The position numbers and the translations under genes are program-made. Below are positions 31,250 to 43,405 of a stretch of 64,000 nucleotides of DNA, in pieces (position 1 is the first letter of the stretch; each line of letters starts with the position of its first letter). A model generated the notes under the pieces. The model searched no databases. It was not told the origin of the DNA and worked only from the letters and a program-made list of their open reading frames with translations. Source of the stretch: Desmodus rotundus (lineage: Eukaryota > Chordata > Mammalia > Chiroptera > Phyllostomidae); the NCBI RefSeq assembly GCF_022682495.2, contig NC_071389.1, positions 13,507,199 through 13,571,198 on the forward strand. Direction: 5' to 3'.

Positions 31250-33245
31250 GGCTCTCCTCGCTTTGCTAGGTCTTCTTGTTCCTAAACCTCTTCCAGGATT
31301 CTGCCACCACAGGCGGAGGGGTGAAACGCGTACACTTATCACCGTCTGCTCTGGAGTAGCGGGAAGCTCCCTTCCCCTCTTGCAAATCAGGAACAAACCA
31401 AAAGAAACCCAGCACAGATCCGACCAGGCCTGGAGGCTGCAGCCTCTGGGAATGGCACAGCGGGGATCATGCTATGCTGGGAATTTAGTTTCTCTCTCAG
31501 CAATGAGTGCTTTAGGGACCATAGTTCAGGGGGTGAAGGGGTGACCCTGGATGACAGCCAGTTTCTGGCACCCAAGTTCCTGGCTTCCGGAGGTTTGGGG
31601 GGCTGCCTGCGGTCTCCCGGTGCTGGGCCACTGGGACTCTGAGGGAGCCACGAGGCCGTGGGTGTGGAGGGCAGCCCTGGTCCTGGCTGCGGGTGGGAGC
31701 TCCCTGGAATATGGTTGAGGTACCACTTATTAACTCTGGCTTTGGGGAAATGACTCATGTGTTGGCCCACTGTACATTGGGATGTTTACAGTATTATGGG
31801 GAGCTTGGCATAAATATTGCTATGTAGGTTGCAGTCAGCGGTGCTGGAGGGGAAGAAAATTGGCCCCTCTTTCATTGGAAGAAGCCTGGGCGTGTTTTTA
31901 ATTACCGTGGGCTAGAAGGAAGGGCCACGTCTGTCCAGCCTTGGCTGTGGTAGGGGCGTTGGTACCTGGTAGGCTGCGCCCAAGCTGGACCCAGGGCCCT
32001 GGACACAGGGCTGGTCGGCTGCTGATGTAACAGGAGTGTTGGGTGCTCAGACTGCCACTTGGGGACAGGGTGGGAGGAGGGCTGCAGCAGGCACCCCAAA
32101 CTTCATCTCAGGCTCCTCCCTTGCCCCCTGGACACTAAAGAGTCTAGTCCGTTAGGGGTTAACAAGGAGGGAGCTGACCAAGTGGATGCAGAGATGGTAT
32201 GCACCCTACTTCCCCTCTCCGAGCCTCAGTTTCCTCATCCGTCCAATGAGAGTGATCACAAGCCCATCCTGCCTGTCTTCCTGGGTGCATGTGAGAGTCC
32301 GACCGGACAGTGAGTGGGAGAAGTCCGCCCTAAAGAACCGTGTGAGGCTGTGGGGGATGGAAGACAGGGATGGACAGCGCTGCTGTGGCACATCCCGAAA
32401 GACACCAGGGTCCTCCTGGGAGCAGCACAGTCTGTGGAGCAGGAGTGAAGCTCGGGGTGGGGGGAGGGCGGCCCATGGGGCTGCCCAGAGACATGCGGCC
32501 ACCGCTCCTCTGCCCTTCTCCCTCCTCATACCCTGTAGGAACAAGGCTGTCTCGAGCACCAAGGTCCTAGGAAATCCCCGGCCTTTGGAATGTGAGAAGA
32601 GAGAGCGTGTGTGGCAGAGTGAGGGGTGAGGTAGGGGGGCTGCTGGGTCAGGATGGTGAGCTTAGTGTCTCCCCAAAACTGAGAGTCCCGCATGGGAAGC
32701 ACAAGTCTGCAGCATCTAAAATGAGGGCTTAGAGGGGGATGGCAGTGCCCTGGGGACACATCCAGCAAGAGAGGAGGCCAGTGACAAACCAGCCACTAGA
32801 TGGAATCCAAAGGTTGAAGTTTAGAGAAAATTGGGTTTCCTCTGCACATTTGCTCATTTGATCTCCAAATATTCCTCTCAGGCTGCTGGGGTGCTGGACC
32901 CTGGGGCGGGCAGGGAGGTGGGTAAAAGCAGATAGGGAAAGCAGTCAGCAAGACAGGATGTGATAAGTGCATCCCAGAGTGCCCCCAGGAGGAAGTTGGG
33001 AACCACCTGGGGCCGAAGAGGCGGTTTGGGGGGGGGAAGAGCATTGTTTGTCTTTCGTGGCTTTCCCCTTCCCTCTCCTTCCCACTGCCCATTCTCCCTG
33101 CAATGACACTGTCTCCGCCACCTGTCACCCTAACGAGCGGTGTTCTCCTAGTTAAGGAGGTTGACTTTGGGACTTAGAGGAGGAGGAGAATTCTGCCTAG
33201 AAACAAACAAACAAACAAACTGTGTAAAGACTTGGAGGCACGGTA
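31250..33245. other. Unique intron stretch
   Basis: No exon seen. A consensus AP-1 site TGACTCA lies at 31751-31757. A MIR-like scrap is near 32222-32262 (CTCAGTTTCCTCATCCG). An (AAAC)5 simple repeat lies at 33201-33220. Confidence 0.4.
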
Positions 33246-33249
33246 ATCG

Positions 33250-33445
33250 GATGCTTACTTGGGTGTATCTGACAGGTGTGAGGGAGGCCACGGTGGGAGA
33301 TGAGGTTGAGAGTGGAGGGCAGGGCAGGTCCTCAGGGCTGGGATGGAAGGCTAAGGAGTTTGGACTTGATGCTGAGGGTACTGGGGAGCCTCTGAAGCTC
33401 CTTGAGTCATTGAGGGCCCTGGCCAGGTTGGTGTTCGGAAAGATC
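33250..33445 (-). repeat. L2 LINE fragment
   Basis: GCTAAGGAGTTTGGACTTGA and GGGGAGCCTCTGAAGCTCCT are reverse L2. Confidence 0.75.
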
Positions 33446-33519
33446 ATTGACTTCTAGTGTGTGGGGCGTTCGGAGGAGCCAGACCCGCTCCTGCACTCTC
33501 CAGGAAAGGCCGGCTTGTC

Positions 33520-33900
33520 TTGTCTGTTCCCGGCTAGACTGTGAGCTCCCTGAGGAACACCTGCTGGCTCGTTTTCCTGTCCAGTGTGGTAAAAAGAGCT
33601 CAGTTCAAATGCCCTTCCCCAGAGGCCTTCCCTTGATACCTCATCCGAAACAGACCCAGTTCTGCCACTTTTTCTCCCACCGGCTTTGTTTTGCTTCCTA
33701 ACACCCATCACCACTTGAAACGCATCCGCGGTTTGCTCGTCTCCTCGTTTTTGCTCATCTCCTCGTTTTGCGCCTGTCTCGCCCTTGGACTGCGCATTCC
33801 AGGAGGGAAGAGGGTTTTACCTGCTGTGCTGGTTGTGGCATTCCCAGTACCGCGCCCCATCGTATCAGTGCCCAGTTGTTGAGTGACGCAGGCAGCTAAG
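33520..33900 (+). repeat. L2 LINE 3' fragments
   Basis: CTAGACTGTGAGCTCCCTGA, then AGAGGCCTTCCCTTGATACC, CACCCATCACCACTTGAAAC and TTGGACTGCGCATTCCAGGA. The repeated order suggests two L2 ends head to tail. Confidence 0.7.
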
Positions 33901-34089
33901 GAAAGACGAATGAATGAACGCTGAGGGAACGAGTGAGTGCCTGTATTACATTGCGTTGTGCAGCATCAGGAGAACGAATGGCCCAGAGATGGAGGACAGG
34001 GTCCACCTGGCCGGGGAGATGAAGGAAGTCTTCCTGGAGGGAGAAGCCGAGGGGATGGTTTGCAGGAAGGTGTTCGGGATAACGGCAGA

Positions 34090-35300
34090 CCGGTTCAACC
34101 AGAGTTAAGGCTTCAAATGGACCAGTAGCAGCTATGTGCTGGACAAGTCTCTCCCTTATGGGGGTTGAGGGAGATCCCCCACCCCTCCTACCCCCATCCC
34201 AGCCCTCCGCTGGGCCCACCTTTATCTAAGACCCAGTGACCTTCAGTAGGATTAATTTGGAATTGGCTTTCCTTTGATGTTTGTTTCTTCTGCTTCTCAT
34301 TTTAAAGGAGGCTGCTTTCATATATTCGTCTTAACCAGGAAACCAGGGCTTAGATTTAAAACCCAAATGCTGTAGAATTTAAAGGCAAGTCAACTTGTTC
34401 CTTCATTCCTCCACCCAACCATATATTTTCAAAGAGCCACTGGGCACCTATATCCATGTCAAGTGCGGGGTGGGAGAAGGGGTTCCAGCTCTGGTGGGGA
34501 GCAGGCCCAGCTGACTTCACAGACAGTGTGGGGTAGGAAAGGCACAGCCATGGGGGGCAATCAGTGCTGGGATTTGAACCCAGGTCTGATCGCTGTGAGC
34601 CCTGGACAAGGAGCCCGGAGTCCCTGCACTTCCACTGCCTCAGGGATGCCTGTGGATACCACGTAAAGTGTCAGGCACACAAGCGTGCACAGTAGAGGCT
34701 GTCCTCAGCCCCTTGCTCCCCCCTCCCTCGGAGCACCCCTCGGTGTGGTCAGTGATGGCTGTGCTCTAGTTTGGCCTCCTCTTTGGCTTTTGGGTTTCCA
34801 GGCAACAAATCAGCTTTCCTTGTTTCCCCCAGGCTGTCCCAGGAGGTCGTCCTTCCTGGTACATTTGGTCCCCCTTCATCAAGGTTTTGCATCGGCCTCA
34901 GAGCCAGGGTAGAGGCAGCTGTGCCGAGCACCCCTGCCTGCCGGAGCTCACCTATTAGTTTAGGTCGAAGGTCGGATCCCTGCGCACAGAGAGGCCCCTG
35001 CAGGAAGGGGCAGATGGAGCTGGCTGGTGACAGGAGGCCTGGGCTGGGCAAGGTAGGGGAGCTGTGCTCCCTCGGAGAGTGGAGAGGGGAGATCAGGATT
35101 GCCCCCCCCCTCCCCCCAGCAGATCTGGGCCCGGCCCACATCTCTGACCACGACCCTGTCCCATCTTGTGGCCTGGCCTGCTTGCCTGGCCTAGCCGGAG
35201 ATTTGGTAGATCAGTAATGAGGCCAGGGTTGGGGAAGTTGGGGGTTGGGGGTCTGTATTTTTAACATACTCCCCAGGTTTTTCCATCGGTCAAGCAAATT
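34090..35300. other. Unique intron stretch
   Basis: No exon seen. A reverse MIR scrap (GGGATTTGAACCCAGGTCTG) is near 34569-34588. Confidence 0.4.
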
Positions 35301-35302
35301 TG

Positions 35303-35322
35303 CCCCCCCCCCCCCCCCCCCC
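35303..35322. repeat. Poly-C tract (20 C)
   Basis: An uninterrupted 20-base C run, followed within 150 bases by a G-run string on the same strand (about 35461-35504), so the two strands are both quadruplex-prone here. Confidence 0.95.
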
Positions 35323-35329
35323 GGGGCCT

Positions 35330-35700
35330 AAGACAGAATACTGGATTCCTGGGGAAGAGAACGAGAAACCTCAGCAGGAAACTGGAAAAGACTGAAATGG
35401 ACTCAATCAGTTAGCGCCCACTGGCCTGGGCTGCCTGCCGGCTGGTGTATGCAGAAAGGCTGGGGGGGTGGGGGAGGGCAGGGGGGAGGGCAGGGCTGGC
35501 GGGAACAGTGTTTGCACAGCTCACAGGGGTGGGGCAGCCGTTGACGGTGACAGCACCTGGCAGCTTCCTGATTGGGATCGGCTCAGCCTGATAAGCTACC
35601 TTGAAAGCGTTTTAGGGCCTTTTTAAGCGGGTACCTTCAGAAAGGTGGACGAGGGGAAACCTGCCTTCCTGGCGCCCCTGTGTCACCTGGGGGCTTACCT
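35330..35700. promoter_or_regulatory. Unique stretch, candidate intronic element
   Basis: ATGGACTCAATCAGTTAGCG, CAGCCTGATAAGCTACCTTG (GATA core) and GGGCCTTTTTAAGCGG sit in a repeat-free block about 5.5 kb into intron 1. Function is inferred from composition and site content only. Confidence 0.25.
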
Positions 35701-35789
35701 AGGTCACCTTACCCTGGGCCTTGCTAGGTGAGCTTCTAGGAGCCATCTGTTGCTCTGCTGCAGCCCCGTGTGGGTGGAGGTGTCCCAGG

Positions 35790-35905
35790 GACACCTTGCT
35801 TGCTCTGTGGCCTTGAACAAGTCATGTGCTCTCTTAGCTTCAGTTTCCTCATCTGTAAACTGGCCTGTCAGAGGCTCAAGGCAAGGGTTAAATGCTATCC
35901 GGGAT
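35790..35905 (+). repeat. MIR fragment
   Basis: TTGAACAAGTCATGTGCTCT then CAGTTTCCTCATCTGTAAAC. Confidence 0.75.
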
Positions 35906-36034
35906 ACAGCGACTAGCAGAACATGGCTGTACCCAGGATTCATTCGTTGTCATCCCTATGAAATGCCAGCCCCCTCAGTCCTTGTTCCTTTCTCTGAACT
36001 CCCACAGCCCTGGCCACTTTCACTCTTTCAACAA

Positions 36035-36265
36035 GCAGCACAGCCTGGCAGTTGTAAAGAAGGGTGTTTGGAGTCAGACCGTCCTTTACTGTGTGTCCTC
36101 TGGCCAGTTGCTTAACATCTCTGAGCCTTGGTTCATAAGGCTCAATAATGGTTCCTTGCTCTTGAGATGGTTGTGCGGAATGAATGTGTTAATCCACTAA
36201 AGACTAAGTCAAGTGCATGCTTGAGTGTGGTGGGTGCCCAGTAAATATGCACCGTTGCTGGTGCG
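36035..36265 (+). repeat. MIR SINE
   Basis: TTTGGAGTCAGACCGTCC, CCAGTTGCTTAACATCTCTG and GTGGGTGCCCAGTAAATATG, nearly complete. Confidence 0.8.
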
Positions 36266-36589
36266 GCTTGATACCAGCAGGAATCTGGATTCAGAGTAGG
36301 GGAACACGGGTGCCACCTCACTAGGGGCACTCTGTCTTCAGCTCTCCCCCACCTCCTCTTCTCTCAACTGCAGGAAAACCAAAGACACAGAGTCCAGTTC
36401 TGAGTCTCTCTGACTCATGGGTGGTGGAGAGGCCCCTCTGGCCGCCTCTCTGGGCTTCATCCAGGTTTTTCTCAAAGGCCCCATCCTTCCCCCAATGCAT
36501 CCTCCCTAATCCTCGGATCCTCTGCGGCTGTGCCTTCCTTCCTGGCCGAGTGCCTACCAGCGCCAGCTCATGCAATTGCCCCGACAGCC

Positions 36590-36745
36590 TCACCGGGCAG
36601 TTTTATTGTCACGTCCATTCTATAGATTGGGAAACCAAAGCTCAGAGAGTGAGTGCCCCAAGGACACATAACCAGGGACGGGGAGGCAGGCATTTGAACC
36701 CCGGTCTGGGTGACTCCAAAGCTCATTCTCTTTATTTGCCATTCA
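36590..36745 (-). repeat. MIR SINE
   Basis: TTCTATAGATTGGGAAACCA then AGCTCAGAGAGTG and GCATTTGAACCCCGGTCTGG. Confidence 0.8.
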
Positions 36746-37064
36746 GGCAGCTTCTGGAACGTGCCTCCCGGCTCCAAGGAAGGGCTTGGCTCTGGCAAGG
36801 GTCTCCAAGGCAGCCGTCCAGCCTCTGACTCCATCAACATCCTGAGATAATGCAAGCGGGAGGGTTCTGGAACTCACAGACCTGCCATAAAAATGCAATC
36901 TCTGTCATAATGGCCAGAATAATGTTGTTCTAACTTAGACAAATCGGGTGTTAACTCATTTCATTGTAAGGGGCACCTCCACAGAGAACTGAGACTGTGG
37001 AACCATCAGCCACAGGGCCCTCCGCAGCTTCTCCTTCCCAATCCATTAGTGCATCAGTAAGTGG

Positions 37065-37185
37065 GCAGGAGCCCATTTTAGAGATGCGGAAACTGAGGCC
37101 TGGGGGCGGGGGTAATATGATCCACCCAAGGTCATGGCCAGACCTGGCTTGAAGCCCAAGGCCAGTCTCGATGGCCCAGAGATCA
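37065..37185 (-). repeat. MIR fragment
   Basis: CATTTTAGAGATGCGGAAAC, TGAGGCCTGGGG and CAAGGTCATGGCCAGACCTG. Confidence 0.7.
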
Positions 37186-37429
37186 CCAATCCAGGTTGAA
37201 TTCTTAGCCACCATTTAAAAATCAAGAGCTTTTACAGAGAAATTCTGTTTCTGGCTTCTCTGAAAAGTCAGACAATCTGGCTTCCCTGGGCACACATTCC
37301 CACATGGCCACAGTTGGCTGGAGCTGAATGGTGGCTGGCTCTTAAGACAGAACTTGTGAGCCCTAGGGAGGATTCGCCACCAACTCGAGCTACACGTTTG
37401 TGTTACTTGTCTGGCCCCTGTAGGGTTCG

Positions 37430-37615
37430 AGTTTGCCTTCTAGATCTGCCCTGTCTCTCTGTGTGATCTGGAGTAATTACTTCTCCTCCCTGCACCTCAG
37501 CTGCCTCTTCTCCGAAATGAGGGGGTGGGACTCAGTAGTTTTGGACTCCTCTTCGAGCTCCGGCTTTCAGTGCCCAGTGCCGGGCTTCACGCAGGAAGGG
37601 GAGAGCTGTAAAAAG
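37430..37615 (+). repeat. MIR fragment
   Basis: GATCTGGAGTAATTACTTCT, CACCTCAGCTGCCTCTTCTC and GAAATGAGGGGGTGGGAC. Confidence 0.6.
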
Positions 37616-37634
37616 TACAGGGTTCTGTCCCTGG

Positions 37635-37990
37635 AAAGTGTATCAGTTATCTATCGCTCCGTAATAGGCCGACCCAAGATGTATTGGCTTAGAGCCCCAG
37701 TGACTCTGTGGATTGGCTGGGTTCATTATTCTGCTGCTCCAAGGTGTCAGCCGGGGTCACCCCTGAGACTGCCCTCAGCTAGGCTTGCCGGGAGGCCCAT
37801 CACGGTCTCCATGCAACGCTGAGGCCCTGGTGGGCACGGTGGAAAGGCTGCTCCCCCTCTCTCACTCCTCACGGTCCTTTACCTGTCGGTAGTCTAGACT
37901 CAACTGTCTTCCCTGGCCGCTGTCTCCCGAGAGGGTAAAGCGGAAACTGCAAGAGTTCTTGAGGTCTAGACTGTACTGCCACCAAACATC
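37635..37990. mobile_element. Second copy of the LTR-like repeat
   Basis: TATCAGTTATCTATCGCTCC, ATGTATTGGCTTAGAGCC and TTGGCTGGGTTCATTATTCT parallel the left part of the repeat at 16805. The family is not fixed and the copy is more worn. Confidence 0.45.
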
Positions 37991-37999
37991 GCTCCTGCA

Positions 38000-39430
38000 G
38001 TGACAGTGTGTCACAGAGCCGTCTCAGGCTCAGCCCAGGCTTCTTCGCCAGGTCCGGGGAGAGGGAGAATACACTGGGCTTGATGTTCTCTTTCAGTCAT
38101 TAAAGGAAAGCCTCCCCTCCTTCCCCGGGGGTTTAACACACAGACTCTGGCTATGGATTGCCCAGAGTCTCCAGGTGATGCCCATAGCTCACGGCCCCAC
38201 CTGTCCCCTCGCCATGTGCACGCATCTGCATGTGTTCCAGGCCCACCTGTGGTCCACACTCAGACTTAGCCGCTCCCCCGTTTAGTGGGAGGAGTGGCTT
38301 TGTGGTGGGAGGCTTTCGGCCCCCGGGAGTTGATGGTCTCCTGGGGTGGGGTAACAGGAATCCAGAAACCTCATTCCCTACCTTCTGTTCCCTCCCACTG
38401 CACCCCAGCATCGGCTTCCAGTGTTACCTGCCTCCTCCAAAGGAGCAGGGACCCTCCCTCTCACCTGATCCCATGCCTGGCACAAGGCCTGGCTCCTGAT
38501 AGGCACTAAATAGATGTTTGTGCAATAAAGGAAGCTACAAATTATTTAAAACCGTAGGCCCGACCATAGATATTCAGGACCTGGCATGAGGCTTGAGGCC
38601 AGAGGAGGAGGCGGCCCTGGGCTGGCAGGATTGAATTTGGAGGAGGAGGGACGTCCCCTCAGCCCTCTGGGCCTCTGTTTTCTCATCAGTACATTGGGGG
38701 TCATGATTTCAGCCACCTCAGAAGGCTGTGCCATGGAGCGACTGTGTTCCTCGCTCAATTCGAAAAGAACCTGCAAAGGTGTGTCTGGGGCGTGTCGCTC
38801 CCGCCTTGGCCGGGGCCGCTGTAGGAGGAAGAGGAGGACAATGGAGGAAATCTACAAGCCGAAAAGCATTGGCCAGTTGCCATCATATCTAACTTTGCAC
38901 CACAGGCTGGTTCAGAGCGCGTGGAAATTTGTGCACATGGTGAAGGGGGCAGGTGGAAGATCACGATCAAAGACATGGTGAAGACTAGGGGCAACGTGTG
39001 GTCATGTTGTATGTGCTAAACCAGTGAGCAAGAAATGGGGCTGCTCTTTGCCAGCCCCAGGACAGATAAGAAGTCATAAGAGTCATGGCTGGAGATCCCA
39101 GACTCCCAAGCAGTCCTGGGTTGTGGACGAGCGTGGGAGCAGGGTGTTAGACATCAATGTCCCCCCAAGAGCACACGTCCTGTCTGAAGAAGCAGGTGCT
39201 ACCCACTCCTGACCATGCTGGGATCATGTCTGTCTGGGTTTGGTTTTGCCAGATCCTCTGATCTGCAAAGTTCTGATATTTATGGAAAAGCTAGTCCTTA
39301 AATTTTTATTCAACTTATTCTAAAATACAATCTGGCCACACCAAACCCTGGTTGCCAGCTGGATTTGGCTCACAGGCTAGCAGCCTACAAGCTCAAGTGT
39401 AGGTGTTTGGGGGAGACAGGTAGCAAAGAC
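38000..39430. other. Mostly unique intron stretch
   Basis: No exon seen. An L2/MIR-type tail (GCCTGGCACAAGGCCTGGC, then ATAGGCACTAAATAGATGTT) ends near 38530. Confidence 0.4.
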
Positions 39431-39434
39431 ACTG

Positions 39435-39535
39435 CTGTGTCCATTTTACAGATGGAGAAGTTGCTGTTCAGAGAGCTGAAGTGACTTACCCAAGGTCACA
39501 CAGCTGGTAGGCAGGGAAGGTGTCAGAAATGCCTC
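39435..39535 (-). repeat. MIR core
   Basis: CATTTTACAGATGGAGAAGT and CCCAAGGTCACACAGCTGGT. Confidence 0.75.
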
Positions 39536-39689
39536 CCAACCTTGAATTGGAGAGGCTCTTTTTCTGTAACTTCCCTCCACACTGTCTGTTTCCCACCTTC
39601 CAGAACAGTCCAAGAACAGAAGCTCCTTCTTGCAGGCATCTGTCCCATCTGCAGACAGATAGCCTATCTCCCTTCAGTGTCTGCTCTGA

Positions 39690-39840
39690 GGGCAGGGTCC
39701 TGGAGTCGAACCATGCCGGGGTGGACCTCGGGCTCTGATGCTTACACACAGCATGACCTTGGCCCTTTCAACTTGCCGCTTTGAGCCTCGATTTCTTCCA
39801 CTGCAAAATGGGGTTAGGAAAGGCTGCCGGAAAGAGGCGA
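39690..39840 (+). repeat. MIR fragment
   Basis: CAGCATGACCTTGGCCCTTT, GAGCCTCGATTTCTTCCACT and GCAAAATGGGGTTAGG. Confidence 0.65.
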
Positions 39841-39879
39841 ATTCCCAGGTGAGTGTTAAGGAACAGCCAGATGAAGAAG

Positions 39880-40150
39880 CCAGCAGGCTGGCATTCCAGG
39901 CCATGGGACAGCATCTGCAAAGACCCGAATGGGAGGCCCGTGAGGGTACAGCGTGTTTGGGGAGCTGGGAAGAGCCCTGTGTGGCTGAGAACAAGGCGTG
40001 CCAAGCACTGGGGCGGGGTGCAAGCTGCCTGGCCCCAGCAGGGAGAGAGCGTGGGGTCAACATTCCCATTATGGCGACGACATATGTCCACAGCACCAAC
40101 TTGTCACTTGGCCTGAGTCCATGGGAAGCCGGAAGGACAAAAAGCATCTG
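39880..40150 (-). repeat. L2 LINE fragment
   Basis: GACAGCATCTGCAAAGACCC and AGCGTGTTTGGGGAGCTGGG fit the reverse L2 segment also seen at 46500. Confidence 0.5.
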
Positions 40151-40609
40151 AAACGTGTAAGTGGGGAGAAAGCGGCTTAGCGCACAGTGGGATGCGTCCC
40201 GCCTGAATGGGGCTTCTCCGCCTCTCACGGGGAGGCAAAGCCTGGGAACAGCCTCGGCCAGAGCCCGTGGGGCCTTTCTGGAACCCACGAAAGCCTGTGG
40301 CCCAGGGAGTCTGTTCAAGTCAGGGCCCCAGCCTATACGTCCTCTTGCCTGTCCCCATCAGTGTCAGCTGTCACTCCCCACGGCCCCAGATGGCAGCTCC
40401 TGCGGCTCTCGGGAGAAAAGTCGAAAGGGTTCCTGAGCTGCCAAGGAGGCCCTGATGCTGGGTGTCCCCGAGCGGGGCCGGAAGCCCAGCCACGCCAGCA
40501 AAGCTCAGGACTCCCTTCTGACTGGCCCCTTCTGTAGTTGAAAGATTCCAATGTCCCCTTGGCCTGGGTCCTGGGACGTAGAAAAGGCAGGAGACCCTGG
40601 GGGAAGATC

Positions 40610-40800
40610 CTGGACTTTGGAGATGGGCAAACTCTTAAAACCCTGACTTCACTGGCCAGCCGTGCCACTGTGGATAAGTCATTTCACCCTCCTCAGCCCT
40701 GGTTTCTCATCTGTAAAATGAGGATTATGTCACCTGATTTGCTGTTTGGGGAATTAAAAGAGATACTGTATGCAAAGCAGGTGTTTACCGAACCTCTCCT
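40610..40800 (+). repeat. MIR SINE
   Basis: CACTGTGGATAAGTCATTTC, GGTTTCTCATCTGTAAAATG and GAATTAAAAGAGATACTGTA. Confidence 0.8.
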
Positions 40801-40824
40801 ATCCTGTCTCTGAGCTTTTCCATG

Positions 40825-41025
40825 AGAATCGTAATAGTAGTAGTAACAGCAGCAGCTACCAGCATTTTTTGAGGGTTTGCTGGAGACCAGGAGCTCCATG
40901 TAGGGGTTATTACCTGCTTCCTCCAGACTGAAAAATTAAGGCTTAGAGAAGTGAGATAATTTGCCCGCAATCATTCGGCCAGTAACGGTGGAGCTGGATC
41001 CGAACTCGGGCAGCCTAACTTCAAG
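40825..41025 (-). repeat. MIR SINE
   Basis: AATAGTAGTAGTAACAGCAG, AAAAATTAAGGCTTAGAGAA and GGAGCTGGATCCGAACTCGG. Confidence 0.75.
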
Positions 41026-41064
41026 ATAGATCCACAAAGAGCTGATGTCTTTTCTTTTCGTTCT

Positions 41065-41195
41065 TTAAAAAAAAAAAATTCAAACTTACAGAAAGTTGCA
41101 AGTATAGTAAGATAAACACCCACACATCCTTCACCCAGACTCAACCATTATGAGCATTTCTGCCACATTTGTTCTCTCTTTGTATGGTGTGTGCG
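41065..41195. repeat. Probable LINE fragment
   Basis: A-rich run, then AACTTACAGAAAGTTGCAAG, CACATCCTTCACCCAGACTC and TCTGCCACATTTGTTCTCTC, wording of a common L1-derived fragment. A GTGTATGTGT microrepeat follows. Confidence 0.45.
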
Positions 41196-41224
41196 TATGT
41201 GTGTATGTGTAGTAGTACCCACAG

Positions 41225-41355
41225 CCTACCAAGCGCTCCCCCGTCACCTCATTCAATCTTCGCTGTGGCGAGGAGGGGACTATTCGTGGCGTCTTCATTT
41301 TCAGAAGAGGGAAGAAAGACTGCGAGGTTAAGTAACTCGCAGCAGAATGTGAGCT
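41225..41355 (-). repeat. MIR fragment
   Basis: CACCTCATTCAATCTTCGCT and GCGAGGTTAAGTAACTCGCA. Confidence 0.6.
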
Positions 41356-41909
41356 TGGGACTTCCACGTGTGTCTGCTTGACAGCAGCTCTCCTCCAATC
41401 GTTGGGGATCCGCCTCTCTCCCCTGCAGGTTTACCTGTACTGTAGCCACCAGGGCCGCAGACGGCACCTTCACTCCCAGCTGCAATTGGACATGGCCCTT
41501 TCTCTCTGTAAAGCAGGGGGCAATGATAGAGGCTGGTGGACTTGTAAAAACTGGGGATTGGCCCAGGGTCCTCAGTTAACCAAGCAGTTAATCGGATTTC
41601 TAAAATCCATCATGCTGCTTCCTGTGGCCCCTTGCCTGGGTACCCTTCTCGCTTCCTCTCTCTGGCTGATTCCTGCTGCTTCTTACTAAGACTAAGCTTG
41701 AGCATCTCCTCCGGTTTGAATCCTGCCCTGACCTCTGTCTCTGGTCCTACCCCTTATGGGAGCGGTGCTGAACCTTCTGTCCTTGGTGGCCTCAGTGCTC
41801 TTGGTGGCACCTTGTATTTATTTGCTTTGTATTTCCCAGGTTAGACCCTGCCGTGCACTGCGTCACCCTGTCTGGCTTCCCCGAAACCGTGCTGGGTGAG
41901 CCTGTTAGA

Positions 41910-42065
41910 TAGGTGGGTAGCAGCTGAGTACTTGGATGGTTTGAGAGATTGCTGGTTGGATTGATGAGTGGGTGGGTGGCTGGGTGGATGGAGGGGTGAG
42001 TCATGGGAAGATGGTTGCATGTTTTAGACAGTTGGGTGGATAAATGGATGGAAGAATGAACAAAC
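41910..42065. repeat. Degenerate (TGGA)/(GGTG) tract
   Basis: Recurring TGGATGG, GGGTGGGTGG and GGATGGA words make a low-complexity tract of about 150 bases. The complementary CATCCATCCA type recurs at 42640-42653. Confidence 0.75.
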
Positions 42066-42874
42066 ACCAAAACTCAGAATGCATTTCTCTCCCCCAGATC
42101 CCCTTTGCTGCCTGAACTGCGGTTATTTCCTTATTCTCCAGTTTCTGGACTTAGAAAGGGTTAGCAAGCAGCACACTCCCCAGGTTTGGAGAAACTTTCT
42201 AAGCCATTGACTGTGGATTTGCCAAAGATTCTGCACGGGGGCGTTCTGGAGAAGTTGGCCCCCAAAGTGAATTTCTGTAAAGCAAATCCTATTTTCCATT
42301 GACTTGGCTTACGCTTGCGGGGAGATATGCTCCTGCTGTCAGGGGCTGGTGCTCTTGGAGGCGGGTGACAGGTGGGGGAAAAGCTGAAACTCCCCCGGGC
42401 ATCAGCTGCCCTGAGCCTCCACTCACTCAACCTTGAGAGCGGGCTGATGCTGGCCAAACACGGGAGCTTGGAGCCAAGGGAAACAGATTTGGCATCTGGT
42501 CCCAGAAGCCTCAGCTGCCAGTGGGCTGCTATGCTGCTAGGCTTCCGGGATAGCACGCTCAGTCTCCTCCAGACGTATCTGTTTCCATTCATTTGCCCAT
42601 ACATCCTTCCTTCCTTCCCATGATCCCACTCTCCTCCTCCCATCCATCCATCTAACCACCCAATAATCATTTATGAAAGCATCCAGGATACTGGGGGACA
42701 AAGAGGAATCCAACAGAATTCAGGTGTGACAACATTGTATACTAGCAGGCGGATAGGCAAGTTCTCTCTCCTGTTCCTCCTCCTCCAGCTCTTCTTTCTC
42801 TTCTCCTCCCTTCTCTTTCTTTTCTTTCTCTTCTGTCATCTACATCATCAACATCATCCTAGCAGCCTTGCACC

Positions 42875-43035
42875 ACCGAGTTCCTATGAAGTGCTAGGCA
42901 CCGTTCTAGCTGCTTTTCTAACGTGTCCTCGTTTATTCTCCTCAACAACCCTGCATAATAGTTAGTAACACTTGTTTGGTAGATTTAAAAAAAAGCAGGC
43001 TCAGAAATGTTTGGTGATATAAACTCACACTTGAG
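42875..43035 (-). repeat. MIR fragment
   Basis: AGTGCTAGGCACCGTTCTAG, CTCAACAACCCTGCATAATA and AAAAGCAGGCTCAGAAATG. Confidence 0.7.
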
Positions 43036-43039
43036 TGTA

Positions 43040-43405
43040 AGATGGGATCTGCTGAGTGCAAAGGGCTGGCGGGGAAGGCATATTGGCTGGGAGGGTCTTT
43101 GACGCACAGTGGATGGAATGAAGGGCCTTCTTAGCAGAGGGAGCAGCCTGAGCGAGGATGTGGACGCTGGGAAGGGGCAGGCTTGTAGGAGCCACAGTGA
43201 ATAAAAGAGGGAAGTGGGAGAGGGGGCTGATAGAGGAGGTTGGAGCCAGGTAGGAGAGGCGTTGAGTGGCAGGCTCCAGGGTCTGGACTGGATGCTGGAA
43301 TTAGTCAGAGGCCACTGAAAGAAATCAAAAGCAAGGAAGGGTTTAGGAAGATGGCCATGGATGGGCATTGGGGGAAGTATCGAGAAGAGGGAGAGGCAGC
43401 TGGAA
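43040..43405 (-). repeat. L2 LINE fragment
   Basis: GGTTGGAGCCAGGTAGGAG, GGGTCTGGACTGGATGCTGG and AGGCCACTGAAAGAAATC fit the reverse L2 3' region. Confidence 0.7.
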
